NCBI GenBank assembly: GCA_018857735.1
Contig: JABMCL010001558.1
Coordinates: 197,001 to 261,000 of the forward strand
Length of the DNA: 64,000 bases
Reading direction: 5' to 3'
From: Alviniconcha marisindica
Taxonomy: Eukaryota; Mollusca; Gastropoda; Provannidae
Of this stretch, positions 62,374-64,000 are shown piece by piece (position 1 is the first letter of the stretch; every line of letters begins with the position of its first letter). The position numbers and the translations under genes were made by a program. The notes beneath the pieces were generated by a model. The model was given only the letters and a program-made list of their open reading frames with translations. It did not search any database and was not told the origin of the DNA.

Positions 62374-62600
62374 CCAAGCAACAAGCTGTGCATATGTTAG
62401 CTGTGCACCCACTTTGGGCGGTTCATAGAAAAACAGTATGTCAGTGCAAACACACTGACAAACATGCAGCTTAATACCATACCTAGAACCTTAGCCACAT
62501 GCTCTGTGTCCAGGGAAATGTTGCGCACACGTGATCGGAAATCCGTCATTGTGTTCATGGCGTACTGGAACTGCCGCTGGGCATCTGTGTCTTCCTCTGT
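60031..62600 (-). CDS. Unidentified helical protein, C-terminal three exons (5' end beyond the window)
   Basis: Exons in transcript order: 62600-62483, 61912-61791, 60114-60031. Acceptors (ccttcag, ggatgcag, cctcttag-type), donors (CTAG|gtatgg, AAG|gtgtgc) and phases all agree, and the model ends in TAA at 60033-60031. It encodes about 107 residues, starting TEEDTDAQRQFQYAMNTMTD and continuing FRSRVRNISLDTEHVAKVLE, then KHSLLPTENVRRLQKDLF, a DDAREQLAAANIQIK helix and a basic tail TTITAKKAQSA. The heptad-like spacing suggests helical or coiled-coil structure. I do not recognise the family. The upstream exon must lie right of 64000, because 62601-64000 contains only repeats. Confidence 0.62.
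60637..60867. repeat. Near-perfect hairpin with motif D at its tip
   Basis: Left arm 60637-60731 and right arm 60774-60867 are inverted repeats of about 95 bp with few mismatches (e.g. TTCTGGGATTTCAGTACTGG left, CCAGTACTGAAATCCCAGAA right). The inner ends of the arms are motif D sequence (GTAAGTAACTTGGCGTTTTA), and a third partial copy of it forms the loop. It lies in an intron of the right-edge gene. Confidence 0.92.
62253..62371. repeat. CA microsatellite, about 120 bp
   Basis: Near-continuous CA repeats in the intron between the first and second visible exons of the right-edge gene. Another CA block lies at 62738-62843. Confidence 0.95.
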
Positions 62601-62733
62601 CTGAAGGGAGAAGGAATACACACAGATCATGCGTCTAAGGAAAAGCTGAAGAAACAACTCGTCAATGCAGTGATGGTGAACTGGAACTACATTTGAGCAC
62701 CTATATCTTTCACTGTCTGGATGGAGATAAAAT

Positions 62734-62804
<71 letters not shown>

Positions 62805-62989
62805 CACACGCTCACATGCATGCACAGACACGCACACACACACATGAAAACTTTTTTTTTTTAAATAACAAATAACAGCACCAATCTCTTTCAAGAAACC
62901 TTCACCCAGTTTCTAATCTAAAAGACTTAGCATTCTTACTGGCTTTAACAGGATAACAGTTGGATGCAGTCAAAGCTGCTCTGTATTTA

Positions 62990-63108
62990 TGTATGTCTGT
63001 GAGTGTGAGCATGTGTATGTGCCTGTGAGCACATATTATGCATGCCTGTGAGTGTGAGCATGTATGTGTGCCTGTAAGCAGATAATTATTATGTATGCCA
63101 GAGTATGA

Positions 63109-63154
<46 letters not shown>

Positions 63155-63353
63155 TGTGTGTGTGTTGTGTGCCTGTGAGCACATATTATGCATGCCTGTG
63201 AGTGTGAGCATGTGTGTGTGTGCCTGTGAGCATATATTATGTATGCCTGAATGTGAGCAGATGTGTGTGCCTGTGAGCACATATTATGCATGCCTGTGAG
63301 TGTGAGCATGTATGTGTGCCTGTAAGCAGATAATTATTATGTATGCCGAGTAG

Positions 63354-63449
<96 letters not shown>

Positions 63450-63735
63450 CTGTGAGCACATATTATGCATGCCTGTGAGTGTGAGCATGCGTGTGTGTGC
63501 CTGTGAGCATATATTATGTATGCCTGAATGTGAGCACATGTGTGTGCCTGTGAGCACATATTATGCATGCCTGAGCATGAGCATGTATGTGTGCTCCTGA
63601 GCACACATTATATATGCCTGTGAGTGTGAGCACATGTGTGTGCCCCTGAGCACACATTATGTATGCCTGTGAGTGTGAGCACATATTGTGTATGCCTGTG
63701 AGTGTGAGCACATGTGTGTGACTGTGAGCACATAA
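62990..63735. repeat. Complex minisatellite of ~43-48 bp units with embedded TG runs
   Basis: Units of the type GTGTGTGCCTGTGAGCACAT then ATTATGCATGCCTGTGAGTG and TGAGCATG are repeated about fourteen times. A higher-order block (…CCTGTAAGCAGATAATTATT…, then a TG run) occurs twice (about 63070-63165 and 63320-63448). The long open frames here are repeat artefacts. Confidence 0.93.
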
Positions 63736-63740
63736 TATTG

Positions 63741-63930
63741 TTGCATGGTGTACACAAAATGCACCAAGACGGCAGCAGTTTCACGTGGCACCAGCCATGT
63801 CAGCGCCCTAAGTACACCACTTCAGTGGATATTCAAAAATGCGCTATAAAAAGCTAGTCACTCATGTAGAACCACATGCAAGCGCAATGAGTCTGCTCGA
63901 GAGCGGAGGACAGTGCTATATAAAGCGATC
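63741..63930 (+). repeat. Dispersed repeat family A, copy 4
   Basis: TTGCATGGTGTACACAAAAT, CCACTTCAGTGGATATTCAA, TCACTCATGTAGAACCACAT and GAGAGCGGAGGACAGTGCTA then TATAAAGCGATC. The most complete copy, directly following the minisatellite. Confidence 0.85.
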
Positions 63931-64000
63931 AACAGCATGTGCATGCACGCTGGCACAGCCATCAGAAAAGAGGTAAGCTGACATACCCTTTTACGCCCCA

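Noticed and set aside
62208..63711. Several Thr/His-rich or Cys/Val-rich open frames
   Set aside because: Encoded by CA/TG microsatellites and the minisatellite.
62990..63735. Possible CRISPR-like array
   Set aside because: Units are adjacent with no unique spacers, in a eukaryotic intron; it is a minisatellite.

Overview
This is a eukaryotic, animal-type nuclear window. Short coding exons with GT/AG boundaries are separated by large introns, and the rest is packed with CA/TG and AT microsatellites, long poly-G/poly-C runs, tRNA-derived SINE-like repeats and foldback (MITE-like) elements. Single invertebrate-type members of vertebrate gene families, together with this repeat style, suggest a mollusc or another lophotrochozoan. 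That placement is inference. Nothing bacterial, viral or CRISPR-like was seen.

Layout from left to right. (1) 642-10286 (+): the last eleven coding exons of the nuclear-pore channel gene NUP58 (p58/p45, NUPL1); its 5' end lies left of the window. (2) 10287-17877: a convergent intergenic/3' UTR region rich in repeats. (3) 17878-26443 (-): a complete 12-coding-exon FAM114A (NOXP20-like, DUF719) gene of 699 codons, with a likely non-coding first exon near 27440. (4) About 27437-27727: a compact head-to-head promoter with an ETS site. (5) 27728-34204 (+): a complete 6-exon ZMAT2 (Snu23) gene of 194 codons. (6) 34205-37015: repeat-rich 3' flank. (7) 37016-41182 (-): a 3-exon gene for a 759-residue basic, Ser/Lys-rich protein with an N-terminal HMG-box-like segment; I do not recognise its family. 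(8) About 41524-41686: a second head-to-head promoter with an overlapping E-box/CRE. (9) 41687-49609 (+): a complete 2-exon CFAP97 (Hemingway/KIAA1430) gene of 514 codons, split by a 6.4-kb intron full of repeats. (10) 49610-60030: a large intergenic or 3' UTR region with dispersed repeats. (11) 60031-62600 (-): the last three coding exons of an unidentified helical protein that continues right of the window.

The genes belong to unrelated housekeeping roles: nuclear pore, endomembrane/autophagy-linked factor, spliceosome, a possible chromatin factor and a cilium gene. No operon-like or defence system is visible. Exon models were built by hand, requiring splice sites and reading phase to agree across every junction. 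All internal junctions of the four named genes and of the HMG-box-like gene close without a frameshift.

The most distinctive non-genic content is repetitive. It includes a roughly 55-bp dispersed motif in many copies, one of which forms the tip of a 231-bp near-perfect hairpin; a four-copy family of about 200 bp; a two-copy foldback element whose centre is inverted between copies; and several intronic minisatellites, one of which abuts a NUP58 splice acceptor.
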